Part shown: in pieces, positions 21,495 to 33,095 of the stretch | Numbering within the stretch: position 1 is the stretch's first letter | How the letters are laid out: each line of letters begins with the position of its first letter | Source of the DNA: Megalonaias nervosa | Lineage: Eukaryota > Mollusca > Bivalvia > Unionida > Unionidae | Direction: 5' to 3' | DNA length: 64,000 nt | Assembly (NCBI GenBank): GCA_016617855.1 | Contig: JAECUM010001143.1 | Coordinates: forward strand, 89,214 to 153,213 | Notes under the pieces: model-generated | What the model was told of the DNA's origin: nothing | What the model saw: only the letters and a program-made list of their open reading frames with translations | The model's database searches: none | Program-made: the position numbers and the translations under genes

Positions 21495-22380
21495 CTTTAA
21501 GTGGACTTCCGAAAAAGCTAAACATTAAGAATACCATTCCACACCAATTGGGATCTTTTATATGAATCGAACGTCAACAATAAACTAAACTACCTTAAAC
21601 TATGTCTTGCAAAATGGAGGTCACGGAATCTTTCATTGATCGGAAAAATAGTAGTAGTTAAAATTTTCGCGCTCCCAAAATTAATAGTCCCCTAAGAGTC
21701 TTGCCAGATCCTTTCCTTGAAATTATGAAAGAATTCAGATAAAACATTCCAGTTTGTATGGGGATCTTAGTCGGACACAGTATGAAAACAAATAATTGTG
21801 AAGTAGTATAAAGTTGGAAGGTGGTAAATGATACATATAAATATATTCTTCCAAGTATTTAAGGCACGCTGGGTACACAGACTTTTGAATCAAGATAATG
21901 GTAAAGTCTATAGTACTTCCGCATTATAAACAATCAAGAAAGCTGGAGGGGGTACTTTTCTTAAAAGAAATTTGAAGGCGCGTAAAATTTAGTGATTAAA
22001 CGTTAACACCTTTTTATAAACAAATACTGGAAGCATGGTACTTTATAACTACCCAGATAATATTGCATTAATCCAGAATTAGTATCTCTGGAATATGGAA
22101 AAATTACAAAAAAGACAACGCTCCTATATCTAGAATGGATAGGAAAGGGAACTAGATTTATTAATGAAATTATCATTTTCAAGAGAAAAGATTTTTCGAT
22201 CTCCCAAAAAATGTGATCGTTACTCTTGTAATGCATCCGACTTTCTAAAGCATCACACACTCGTGTCCACAAGGAAATATTGTAGATACAAAAGACTAGG
22301 ATACGCGGAGAGGGATCCACTTCTTTTCTACTTTACCCAGCGTGCTTTGTTATTAACCTACTATTTTTTTTTTCTTCGAT
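21495..22380 (+). pseudogene. L1-like LINE ORF2, reverse transcriptase C-terminal remnant
   Basis: Immediately after the endonuclease the reading jumps to the part of ORF2 beyond the RT active site. WRSRNLSLIGKIVVVKIFAL is read at about 21610-21680 (family block W-x-R-x-L-S-L-x-GKI). LNQDNGKVYS and KAGGGTFLKRN lie at 21885-21970, and FYKQILEAW at 22012-22040. CNASDFLKHHTLVS follows at 22225-22270. The fingers and palm, including the catalytic YADD, are absent. This implies a deletion of over 1 kb relative to an intact element. Several stops and frame changes show it is dead. Confidence 0.85.
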
Positions 22381-22399
22381 TTTATTGCAATCAGCTCAA

Positions 22400-22745
22400 A
22401 TAGAGATGAGGGGTTGTTTAGACGGGATCTCTTTTGAGAGCCTGCAAGCAAAATATATTGCTTGGCGTATATTAATACACAATTTGTTAACTCTCTGCTA
22501 TTCACACAGACTCCAAGAAAGACATTGTATATATTCATGCTGAATTCCAATTGTTTTTCACTATGATAATCATTAAGTATATTGTATATGAATGCAATCC
22601 CAAAATAAATGAAGCATGCTCTTTTCATTCATTTAGCAAAAATCACATATCGAACAGCCAATGATGTTACATTCAAAACATTAATTGGTTGATATAATAT
22701 GCAAAATAAATTTATATTGAGACGTTCTCATTTTAGTATCCACTG
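22400..22745 (-). pseudogene. L1-like LINE ORF2 C-terminal remnant, inverted
   Basis: On the minus strand the sequence reads TSQYKFILHII, CNIIGCSICDFC, SMLHLFWDC and then ILIYAKQYI-like residues near the junction. These are the Cys/His-rich and end blocks of L1-clade ORF2. They would directly follow the plus-strand segment at 21495-22380 in an intact element, so the element is probably one copy with its tail inverted. Stops and a frameshift separate the blocks. Confidence 0.78.
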
Positions 22746-22954
22746 TGCTTTTCATTTAAATAGTTTGCATTTGTTCCCTAATTAAAGCTGTGATTTTGAA
22801 ACAAATTTCCCAAGGCTTTGTGAGAAGTTATTTATATTTTAATTTGGTCAATATTGTAGCTATATGAGAAATTAATCCTCTCTAACGTTTCATAATTTGA
22901 TCTATTAAATATTCTGTTTCTAAAGGAATTATTGGAGGTTCTTTAATTAGGACG

Positions 22955-23747
22955 TTCAGCCAATCCTTAGTTGATATGCATGCGTATCAAACGTATAGCA
23001 GTGGATACAAATACATCTTGATAGAGACATATATAAAGAGTAAGGCCGCCTAGAGAAGAATAAAGCAAAAAAGAGAGATGATATACGCGAAGCTTTCACT
23101 GGCATCTTCCAATGAAAGAAAGTTTTACAATGTATAGCTTTATGATGGGATCGATTCTGACAACAAAAAGTCCAAGGATTGGTTCCACAAGGAAAACATC
23201 GAGTACTTTTCGACGTAGTCGCACAAAAAAGCATCAGTAGTTAAAAGGGTTAACAGAAAGTATTGAAATCATAATGAAACCATAAAATGTGTTGACATTT
23301 TAACAAAGCTAATTCAAGTATACAATAACACTCACCATGCATCAACAGACATGCTCGAAGTTGAAGTGAAACCAAAAGGCCATTCGTATGGATCAATCCA
23401 TGCGGTTATTGGATAACTGACACTTGTGGAACTCATATTTTAATTCTTTCTGACACAGTCAGAATTTCAAAATGCAAAACAGCTTTGGCAAAGGGATACG
23501 TTCCCAACTTCAGACAGGAAACATTATAAGTCATGCAAGTATCAATATCTCAGTGGTAGATGAAAACCTTGATGACTTGGATGGAGTGGATACAGAAGGC
23601 ATGTTTTACAAGCAAGATTTATCCCTGTATGACACACAGGATCATGCATTTAACGTTGAAAAGAATCTGCTAAAGAACGAGAAATTGATAGGTATAAAGC
23701 ATGTACTCGTGAAATGGAAGGCGTGTGATGATCTCTTTAATAGTTAA
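22955..23747 (+). pseudogene. Decayed Maverick/Polinton-type integrase with chromodomain-like end
   Basis: The plus strand carries, in order and in three different frames, the blocks of an rve-family integrase. VDMHAYQTYSSGYKYIL is the start of the catalytic core. ENIEYFST followed by HKKASVV comes from the middle of the core. VYNNTHHASTDM comes from the end of the core. RISKCKTALAKGYVPNF at 23461-23510 corresponds to the SH3-like C-terminal domain. DLDGVDTEGMFYKQDL and then VLVKWKACDDLFNS at 23570-23745 correspond to the chromodomain-like tail. Multiple stops and at least two frameshifts break it. The domain order fits the Polinton/Maverick integrase group. A chromodomain Ty3-type retroelement is the alternative, but no RT or RNase H was seen beside it. 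Confidence 0.75.
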
Positions 23748-24439
23748 GAGCCTGCAGAAAACATTATGTCATTGAATAAATGGTGGGAGCGCAATGCACG
23801 GATGTCAGTATTGATCAAAAGGTCAGAGGGGATAAAGAAACTACACCCAAAAGCATCGCAACTAAGCAAACAAAATAGTACACACGAAAGCTTGATAAGG
23901 TGACATCGGTGTAGCAATATCATGTAAAGGTAATAATAAAAACATCATAAGTGAAAAGTTAGTACACGGTTCTAAGCGTACAGATATATAGATTTTGAAA
24001 ATTTACTTTTATAGGCAGCAACTTACCTTTTTCTCTCAACTCAGTTTAAAGCATTAAATTGGTTAATTCACATCAACCAAGAAAACACATCAAATGACTT
24101 TAGCAGGATATAACTTACATCTTTCACACTGAGCATTTTTTAAAACTGCACTCTAATGTTGACAGTGATAAATCAATGAAATGATACAAATCTCAATGTG
24201 ACCAGAAGTTTTTTGCCAGAAGCAACAAAAACTGGACAATGCGTATGACATCATCTGGTTGCAATATACTATACTGGCCTTTGAAAGCCAAAAATATAGA
24301 AGAATCAGCGAAATCAATATGCGAATGCCACGCTTATTTCCAGTTGCAAAAATTGCTGTTTGATGAAGACGTGTCCAAATAGAATAAAAACAACATATAT
24401 TTGAAACAACATCAAACTTTCATCACGGTACAACTGGAG

Positions 24440-24440
<1 letters not shown>
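23748..24440. other. A-rich stretch, possible remains of the integrase-bearing element
   Basis: No further domain is recognisable. The plus strand is visibly richer in A than T, as in the blocks to its right. Confidence 0.3.
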
Positions 24441-24476
<36 letters not shown>

Positions 24477-24704
24477 AGATTTTTAACGTAACAATGTTTC
24501 AGTCATATCTCTACAATGTCTGCAGTGTTGCAGTTTATAGCACTGGGGCACATTATCCTGACACCAGGCCGACCAGTCCTAGCACAAACCTCTTAATGCT
24601 GATCGCCAAGCGGGGCAGCTGCTAGTACTATTTGTATAAGTTCGAACCCGCGACCTCTCGCATCCGAGGCAGATGCTCTAACCACTTAGTCCACCGGAGC
24701 GATC
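24441..24704 (-). mobile_element. SINE family A copy 2
   Basis: Minus-strand copy from a (TG)n tail at 24441-24472, through TTTTAGATTTTTAACGTA and GACACCAGGCCGACCAGTCC, to the tRNA-like head (CACCGGAGCGATC at the end). An internal deletion of about 50 bp removes the block between the GTTTATAG and CACATTATCC phrases. A shorter deletion sits before the head. Confidence 0.9.
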
Positions 24705-27329
24705 GATACGTCAGTGCAAACAAATAATTAATCGATAACGGCCCAAGAAAAAAAAAAAACAACAACCAAAGACCTATACACCAAGGTTATAGGGAACACA
24801 CACCAGGTGTTTTGTTAGCATTTTATAAAGTAAATATAACTCTGGGGTCAGTACTGTCGAGTGTCAGAGAACGTTACCAACTTACGAAATGAATTCTATG
24901 GCAGACAAAGAACATCCAATAGGTTGGACACACGTTTTTATGCAAGAAGGTAATAGCCTGACAGGTGAGGAGATATCTACGTTGAATCAAAATATCAGGT
25001 CATACGTAACGGGCATCTTGGGTGTTCAAGTTGAAAATAAAATGTCTGTTACTCCGTCTATTGTGACGGTATCAAAGATTATTAAAAATTCGATGGAACT
25101 ATTTATTTTGGGACATCAAGGTTACGATACAGACGAAAACGTCATATAAAAATTTCAATATAACAGATTCAAGAATGAAATTGGATTATGCTTGTGGCGG
25201 TAACAGTATCTCTTCGTAACCTAACGACATGTCTGTGACAATGGATAGCATCGCCTTATACAACGACACTTAAGAGAAATCAAGTAACTCGTTCAAACTA
25301 GAATTAAACCCTATCGTTAATACTAAGAGATGATAAACAACCCGTGACAGTAATAAAATATGAGTAACAATTATGGTCAGGATGTGGTATGTAACATATT
25401 GATTAATTCTGTGAGATTTTCTGGCGTTCAAATGAAACATGGTAATTTAAGAAAAATGTTTTTTAAAAAGAAAACATCGACCATGAAAAAATGGTTCTTT
25501 GATACTTATGGTTAAGTCTGATTTACTTTCTGAAATAGGCTACGAAACTTTAAGTCTCATAGTTGTTTTGTTTACACCTTGATACAAAATTGCAATTAAC
25601 AAACCAACTAATAGCATGACTAGTAACTTAACTTGTCCACCAAGGAACTAAAGGAATGACAGTATTTTCCAGAACTCATTAGAAAACAGCCCATCACACA
25701 AGCAACAATACCTAGTAATGGTACTGTTGCTATTTTGCCTAAATGAAACAAATGATCGACCAAATGTTTAAATACATTTGTTCATTCCCAAAAATGATTG
25801 ATCTGAAAGATGTGGAACTAGGGGAGAAGGTGGAGATGAGGAAGTAAGTAAACAGTAGATCTTACCAAATTTGATATATACAGCACAATTGTTTATATTA
25901 TCTTTGCAATCGCGATAACAATTGCTGCTATTACTACAAAAATTTCTTTGAGTAGTTGTTTCAGTCTATCACCTGCCTGTAATTTCCCCAACACTTTTAA
26001 ATTACTTTTTTAATTGTTTCTCTGAAACTAATATTCAGATGTGTTAGATGCCTAGCTACTTATATATATATATATATTTTTTTTTAAATTTCAACCCATT
26101 CCAGCTGCTTTTGTTATTTATCATTTTTGTTTGCGTCTTTTTCACTGCTTTCTGTCATCTTTTGGCTCTTCTCATCCTTTCCAAGCATCATAAGATCAAG
26201 TTTCACAAACTCTGTTTTCAGCAAGGTTTTCAGTAACAGCTGATTCAGTGACACTCCGTGCTTTTGCTTTCAACGTCTGCACATCTGGGGAATGTTTTGA
26301 AATCTATACCTTTATTTACCTAACTAAATTTCAAGTTAGTTTATCTACATATTATGACCCTGCAAGTCGTCTCGGAATTACCCTTTTTATCTCGAAATAG
26401 TGTTTAAATGTGTTCCTCATGGTCTTGGAAAATGCGGCGAGCAATATAAAAAGGAAAGAATTAGAGAAAGTATCTTCTCAAAGAAAAAATATCCACGTAG
26501 AGGTTGTGAAATTGCAAGACACTTTGTAAATATTCAAAGGGATTTCGAAGAGCAGAAGCTGAACGTTTGAAAAAGGAACAAGACACCGGAGCAGTACATA
26601 AAATCACACGAACGAAATTAAACCAGCTCAGATACCAGAATATACTGTTTAATAGATGGCGGAACGACTGCGAATCTTGTTAAATTGATTACAACTTAAC
26701 GTACCTTCTCAACATACACTTGTGCAAGATATTGAAAATAACAACGAAGAATCAACCAAAGCATAAAGAAAACATATATGCATGGCAGTATCATACAGCC
26801 AAATTCCAGACATGCTTTAAGTATATTCTCTAATCATTTACGCAAGATAAAAAGCAGTATTTCGAGTGAAACAAAAACATTATTAATTCAGTTTACTATA
26901 CGACAGATAAATCTGTTCTCGCAGTTGCATTTAGTATCCTTTGGAAAAGCTTTTGAAGTTTACAATCAGTCCACCATAACCAAAGAACATTAACGAAATC
27001 ACAGAACTGATCATGACGTTTCATTCAGACAGTTCACAACTGACTGACTGAGAGCACATGGCTTTTACGCCACAAAATTATTAACACCATACAATCGAGG
27101 TTAAATAAAAAATACATATCTAACAGAACATTCATTGTTCTCTCCAGCTGGCCAAGTTTTTCACTGAATAAATAACAGCAGCTCAACGTATGCGAGAAGT
27201 TGCAGCTGTCTAAAATTATTTGGTCGAGGAGATCGAAACATTCAAAGTACAGAACGAAATACAAAGCTTGGATATGGTTAGATGCTAGTAGGGGAACAGT
27301 GGCAGCTAGTGTAGGCATTTCAACAGCTT
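24705..27329. other. A-rich block of broken Asn/Lys-rich reading frames
   Basis: Short open segments follow one another in changing frames on the plus strand: 24889-25149 (86 codons, MNSMADKEHPIGWTHVF start), 25360-25520, about 26390-26570 and 26778-26993. Their amino acid make-up is protein-like and rich in Asn and Lys, but I recognise no family. The pattern is what a long-dead, intronless, A-rich coding region would leave. Since it lies directly downstream of the integrase remnant, it may be part of the same fossil element. That link is inference. Confidence 0.3.
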
Positions 27330-27542
27330 GAGCGTGTACGCGATAGGATATACATCGCAGCCAATATAGTTGGAGGAAGAATAACCTGGGAAGACCCCGG
27401 GAAGAACCACCGACCCACCGGAAGCTACTGATAAGATTTCTTACATATCCACGCTGGTCGAGCCGAAACAAGAACCCACGCGGACCAAGGTGAATGATCT
27501 ATAAAAGTAAGCGTCTTAGACTACTCTGCCGACCGGGGCCCC
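27330..27542 (-). mobile_element. SINE family B copy 7
   Basis: Minus-strand copy with GGAAGAACCACCGACCCACC, GAAGCTACTGATAAGATTTC and CTACTCTGCCGACCGGGGCC (head). Its 5' end has been tandemly amplified in the adjacent 44-bp repeat. Confidence 0.85.
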
Positions 27543-27650
27543 AGCTGATAACATAAATATCAGACTACTCTGCCGACCGGGGCCCCAGTTGATAACATAA
27601 ATATCAGACTACTCTGCCGACCGGGGCCCCAGTTGATAACATAAATATCA
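27518..27650. repeat. 44-bp tandem repeat, 3 copies, built from the SINE B head
   Basis: Unit AGACTACTCTGCCGACCGGG, GCCCCAG(C/T)TGATAACATA, AATATC at 27518, 27562 and 27606. About 24 bp of each unit is the tRNA-like 5' end of SINE B (inverse), and about 20 bp is the flanking DNA. So the amplification happened after the SINE inserted. The copies are nearly identical. Confidence 0.95.
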
Positions 27651-29800
27651 GACCATTCATTTCGTTACAGAGAGTAGATTTTGTTGCTGAGTATTACAAC
27701 ATTTCGATTGAACTCCAAGGCAATAAAGTGTCAAAGATGGAATGACTGCAAATTATGAAAAGTGCTGATGTGGAATGTCAGAAACACGACTCAAAAGTTA
27801 AATCTCTACGAATAATAATTACACAGTATGCACATCCATCTACAAATGTTATGATTCAGTAGATTATTCAAGTACCTGCTGAATCAAACGCAGTTTGGGG
27901 TTTTCGGAAACGCCGCATTCTATACATTTTTATTCATCAAATCAGAAATTTAAAAAAAATATTATAATAATTGATATTATTCACGTTTATTCGAGAATTT
28001 ACTAGTTAACGCGTTTCATTGACTTTTTGTTTATGGCAATTCCGAACCATTATAGAGGGATACACTTAACAGACTGGGTACCAGTATAAGAGGTAAAGAT
28101 GGCAGAGTAATAGATTTTCATGGTATGAATGTAACACATATTTTCGACATAGAGTAAATACATTGGTTTAAAAAATCTCACTTCGAGATCCAGGAAAACA
28201 GTTACATATTGAGAGACATACAACACTACGTCAAATGATTAGGGATTGAACAATAACAATGTCGTCAAAATATGTCCTTAACAAATTAACTGATGAAGCA
28301 AATAAAATATCTGCATTGAAGAAGGTTGATAACCAGATACTAAACAAATTTATTGATAAGAAATTGAAAGACAAAAAGAAATGGAGCGAAGAGCTACAAA
28401 AAAAAAAAGATTGACGAGAACAGAAAAATAAAAAAAAGGAATTTGGAAGATCAAGACTTTCTTCAAGCGGAGAGTTAGTACTTTTTCTATTGCGTTACAG
28501 ACCCTACTGTCAAGAAGAGAAAAAGCAGATGGTCTACCTTTCGTTAGCAATGTCTACAACAGAAGGTAAACGTTGAAATAGATGTCTTGAAAAGCGACAT
28601 GGATGAAATAAAACACAATCTGGAGAACTAGGCACTGTACAATATTATTTGGAGGAGATGCACAGAGACTCGAATAACGAAGTCAGGCAGAACGACCACG
28701 AGATTATAATGATAATTAATGATTTTAATAGATTACTGGCATGAACGACAAGACCACGGCTACCAGTAGTACGTTTTCAGCCTTGCATATAAAAAATAAT
28801 TGAACAGATTTGCGTGACAGGTTCAAACAGATAAAAAAGGTTACATTCTGAAGGCACCCAGAAGGCATTCATTTCAGTGATAATTTAGCAGATGATGAAA
28901 AGATACAAACACCCTGATTTCGGCTGCTTTAGGAAGCATTAACAAAACAAGGGTTGTTGTATGTATTAAAATCTGAAATTTACCCCACCCCCACCCCCAC
29001 CCCCAAAAAATTAGTTGACGTTTACAGTTTTGACTGTGCTTCGTCACGTTTTGCTGAATTCATGTTACAAGACTGATAGAGTAGAGTATTATATACTTCA
29101 AATCATCAAATCAGGTTTATACACGATTTTTGTCTACCTGACTATTGAACCTCCACAATTAAAATATAGTTTGGCTTTAATTCTGGCATTTACATTGTAT
29201 CAAAAGAAAATAACCGCAACCAACATTCTGCGTACTCGTTAAACGTTAAACAAGAATCTGTGATACATTTTTACCGCGTAAATGAAACATGTATATATTA
29301 TCTGGAAGATATGTAAACACTGGCAGCTGCATCAGAACTGTTATTCTTAAATACAGACGATAAATGACTACATCAGCTGCAATGATTGGAGGAACAATAT
29401 CTAACGGTTTACGCAGGACGCAACACAACGTTTACGTCATTTGATGCTAACGAAGGTGATGAACAAATCAGACACAACGATATAATTGAGGAGGGCCAAT
29501 GAAATGAGATATGCCAGAGAATGACTGAAAATTGTAATGAAAGCAGGACTAAGACTCAGATTAATTGATTGAAAACTGAGAGAACAAGGTTTGGTTACTC
29601 GGTATTTCTTGAACCTTGACGATACTTACTGTTGTATGCGCCTACCCTCAGTGATGGTGATAAACGATAGACACCATTTACATTATCCAAAAATTTAAAA
29701 CTAAAGGCAACCTAAGCTAATGATTAAATAAATGTAAATGCATTTTCATTCCAATTGCATTGGGTATTAGCAAGTATGTTGCTGAAAGTGTTATTGTAGA
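27651..29800. other. A-rich block with coiled-coil-like ORF fragments
   Basis: Continuation of the A-rich block. A 51-codon open segment from ATG at 28259 (MSSKYVLNKLTDEANKISAL start) and another near 28560 (VLKSDMDEIKHNLEN) have heptad-like Leu/Ile spacing with many Lys and Glu, as in coiled coils. Both end in stops. The ORF at 29015-29242 shows no motif. No domain is recognised. Confidence 0.3.
28983..29004 (-). repeat. G-quadruplex-type run
   Basis: The plus strand reads CCCCACCCCCACCCCCACCC; the minus strand therefore has four runs of four to five G separated by single T. This is an ideal quadruplex-forming pattern. Confidence 0.8.
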
Positions 29801-29810
29801 ATTTGTTATC

Positions 29811-30117
29811 GACCGCTCCGGTGGCCTAGTGGTTAGAGCGTCCGCCTCGGATGCGGGAGGTCGCGGGTTTGAACCCTGGCCGAGTCATACCAAAGACTTA
29901 AAAAAATGGTATTAACAGCTGCATGGCTTGGCGCTCAGCATTAAGAGGTTAGTGTTAGGACTGGTCGGCCTGGTGTCAGGATAATGTGACTGGGTGGGAC
30001 ATCATGCTACATGTCTGCGGCATGATGCCCCAGTGCTGACATCACTATGAACTGTCACACTGCAGACATCGTAGCGATATGACTGAAAAATTGTTAAAGC
30101 TTCGTTAAAAATCTAAA

Positions 30118-30157
<40 letters not shown>

Positions 30158-30158
30158 G
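29811..30158 (+). mobile_element. SINE family A copy 3, full length, 10-bp TSD
   Basis: Starts GACCGCTCCGGTGGCCTAGT with A box, a Pro-like anticodon loop (CTCGGAT) and B box GGGTTTGAACC. The body includes GCTCAGCATTAAGAGGTTAG, CTGGTCGGCCTGGTGTCAGG and TGCGGCATGATGCCCCAGTG. It ends AAAAATCTAAATCACACACA, passing into a (CA)n run. An exact ATTTGTTATC lies at 29801-29810 and 30159-30168. The head resembles tRNA-Pro(CGG), but the cloverleaf is imperfect and the unit is a retroposon. Confidence 0.95.
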
Positions 30159-30168
30159 ATTTGTTATC

Positions 30169-32540
30169 AAATAACAAACAAAGATGTCGACGGATGGTAG
30201 AAACATAACTGTTAGCAAGAAAGAAGAAGATAACTCACGGAATTAAGTATCTCAGTCACTGTATTACTCTCACATCCAGCAGCACCAAACGAAAACCAAC
30301 TTTGAAAGTTTGCAGACCGAGGCTCAGTCTAAATATATTTATTGCACTAGGTAGTATTTTCATGTCGTTTGAGAAGGAGGTTAAAGAGTATGCTAAAAAT
30401 ATAGTGTAAACAGTTTTAGGTAGAATGCTTGTGATAGACATCAGATAGAAACGATGATATTTTAAAGATATATAACTTCAACTTTTTCACGACATAGTGG
30501 TTACGTGTATTGCTTAAGACAAAACATAACAGGTATCATGAATTGTACTCACTTAAGTGGCGGAAGTAATAGAAAAGTGAAAATCAACACGACGAAATGG
30601 GAAACATGTATCCAGTACTATACTGCTACTTTCGAAGCAATTACTTATTCGGCGAATGACAAGCGCATAAATGGACCCAGTTTTTTTTAACGATTACGTC
30701 ACTGCAGAGAAAATAGAGACGTAGCAGCCAGTACACATTGAATGAACAAAACTCTTGATTCTCCAAAAATGAGCTTGAATGGAGAAGGCAATGGACAAGA
30801 TCTCGCTGACAAAAGAAGGTCTGTCCGACACAGTTTATTCGCAGATCTTTAAACTGAGGCATCAGTTCATGGAAGCAACAATATTTCATTGATGAACATC
30901 ACAAAACAGAAATGAGCAACATAAGTGTCAACTAATATTACACCGATATTCATTCCAGCAAGCCTGATTTGAGAAGTACTCATGATAACAGAATACATGG
31001 TAGACAGCTCGGTAGCCAATATACAACAAAGTATCACATTCTATTCAACATGAAAGAAAATATTGATGTTTACAAAATAAACACCTATTTTGTTTCAGAT
31101 GACCAGATTAACATTAGAAACAAATCAACTCTAATGAATTCTCTTTCAAATGTAAATAAACGTGTTTTGAATGAACCCCATAACACGATTATTTTTGGTA
31201 TGACTAACTATGATCAGACATTGTGCTACGAAGCCCCCACTTTGTTGGGGGTGGGTTGTAGTGGAAATTGGGTTATCGTTATCTAGAGGGTGATCGCCTT
31301 CGGTGTTATTGCCCGGATCGAGTAAATATTAATATAAAGTGTGAAACTTATAGGTGGAATAGATAGAGATCTGAGCAGATATATAAAACAGAATGACACG
31401 AGCCCCCGTACATGAAAATAACAATTTAATCAATTACATAAACAACCGTGATAATGCATTACATTAGGAAGATACACTTCTTTTTGAAATAAATCATTCA
31501 CCGAATTTCAAACACAAATATACTTATATAAATAGCCGATCTGTTTTAAATGATAGAATTAGTTCATCATAGAATCGAGTGAACAATCGAAGTCATTGCC
31601 TTGTACAACTTCATAACCTGATTATTTCCGGTTCATTCCAAATTCACTGTGGCTGTTCTTTTTTTTTTTTTGGTCCTTTCCACTTTTCTTTTCTCTTCTC
31701 CAAACTCTCTACTGTCTCGCCTCTTTCGACCATCGAATTTTGTGTGGGTAGGTGGATATGTAAGTACGTGATACGTAGATACTTCGATAGGTAGGTACGT
31801 GGATAGGTCCCGTGGAGCTATTTCACCTTGCTTTCAAGCTTCGCTCGCTTCTACCGCCAAAATCGTGTCCTTCGACTTTCCAGACATCCGATCCCTTGGA
31901 TAATTATTTTACGAGTGAATGTCTTCTAAATTCAAACTCGGAGTCTCCTACATTTGTTTTCTCTTGCAGAAAAGTGTAGACTGACTAAAATTTTGTGAAG
32001 GCACATATTAAAACCAAGAATTTCGTGTGGGAATCACACCCCTTATTTAGCGTAACCAATCCGGATTAAATATATCTCCCGCCTTTTATAACTAGGCGCC
32101 AAAATTGTAGTCTGCGTGACCTCTAGATTCCCAAATAACTGATTCTGGAAAATCTAAAATCTGACAATTCCAATATAAAATCGAAGTTAACCCTATCCTC
32201 CCAGTCTGTCTGACTTGTTAAATAAACGAATGTTTAATTAAGAATCACTTCTCTCATGACACAGACATTACAAATCCGTGCATTATGGTGATTTAACACG
32301 CCACGGTCCCCATAAATCTAATTAATTGTTCACCTGCCCAAATTAATGTGCTTTTCATAGATCGACAGAAATTTGCACCCTTACACATTGTTTGTACTAA
32401 ATCTGATACAGAGTGAACCCAAAGGTTTTTTTTTCCCTCTCGATCACATAATTATCATCTGTCCTATTTTTATGTGCAAGAAGACATATACAAAATTAGG
32501 TATTCAAAGATGGAAAGGTGACAGTTACTGTAATAATGAC
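30169..32540. other. A-rich block with broken ORFs; no gene recognised
   Basis: Continues the style of 24.7-29.8 kb. The longest opening is 30969-31286 (105 codons), without a recognisable motif. A GC-rich hairpin (GCCCCCAC/GTGGGGGC-like, 31232-31256) lies at its end. From 31740 to 31810 a short GTAGGTGGATA/GTACGTGGATAGG run resembles the modules of the minisatellite 800 bp to the right. Confidence 0.3.
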
Positions 32541-32544
32541 TAAG

Positions 32545-33095
32545 TGGGTAAGTATACGTTTCAGTGGATAAGTATACGTATAAGTTGATAATTACAAGTA
32601 TTGAAGTATAAGTGGATAAGTATAGGCATAACTGGATAAGTATAAGTGGAAAAGTATACGTATAAGTGGAGAAGTATAAGTGGATAAATATAAGTGAATA
32701 AGTATACGTATAAGTGGATAAGTATAAGTATAACTGGATAAGTATAAGTGGATAAGTATACGTATAAGTGGATAAGTATAAGTTGATAAGTATACGCATA
32801 AGTGGATAAGTATAAGTGGATAAGTATAAGTGGACAAGTATACGTATAAATGGATAAGCATAAGCATAATTGGATAATTATAAGTGGATAAGTATAAGTG
32901 GATAAGTATACGTATAAGTGGATAAGTATAAGTATAATTGGATTAGTATAAGTGGATATGTATACGTAAAAGTGGATAAGTAAGTGGATAAGTATACGTA
33001 CAAGTGGCTAATGTGTACGTATAAGTGGATAAGTATAAGCGTAACTGGAGAAGTATAAGTGGATAAGTATGCGTATAAGTGGATAAGTATATTTA
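32545..33095. repeat. Modular 6-bp-based minisatellite, about 550 bp
   Basis: Built from ATAAGT, GGATAAGT, ATACGT and AACTGG modules. The common higher-order units are 14 bp (ATAAGTGGATAAGT) and 20 bp (ATAAGTGGATAAGTATACGT), mixed without a fixed order. Stop-free Tyr/Leu/Ser-rich frames on the minus strand are an artefact of the repeat. Confidence 0.95.

Noticed and set aside
27034..27471. 145-codon minus-strand ORF
   Set aside because: Its N-terminal part is SINE B copy 7 and the rest shows no motif.
29811..29885. Possible tRNA-Pro gene
   Set aside because: A and B boxes are present, but the cloverleaf is imperfect, the unit continues into a SINE core with a target-site duplication, and it recurs six times.
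31232..31256. GC-rich hairpin as a bacterial-type terminator
   Set aside because: The context is eukaryotic and there is no upstream gene.
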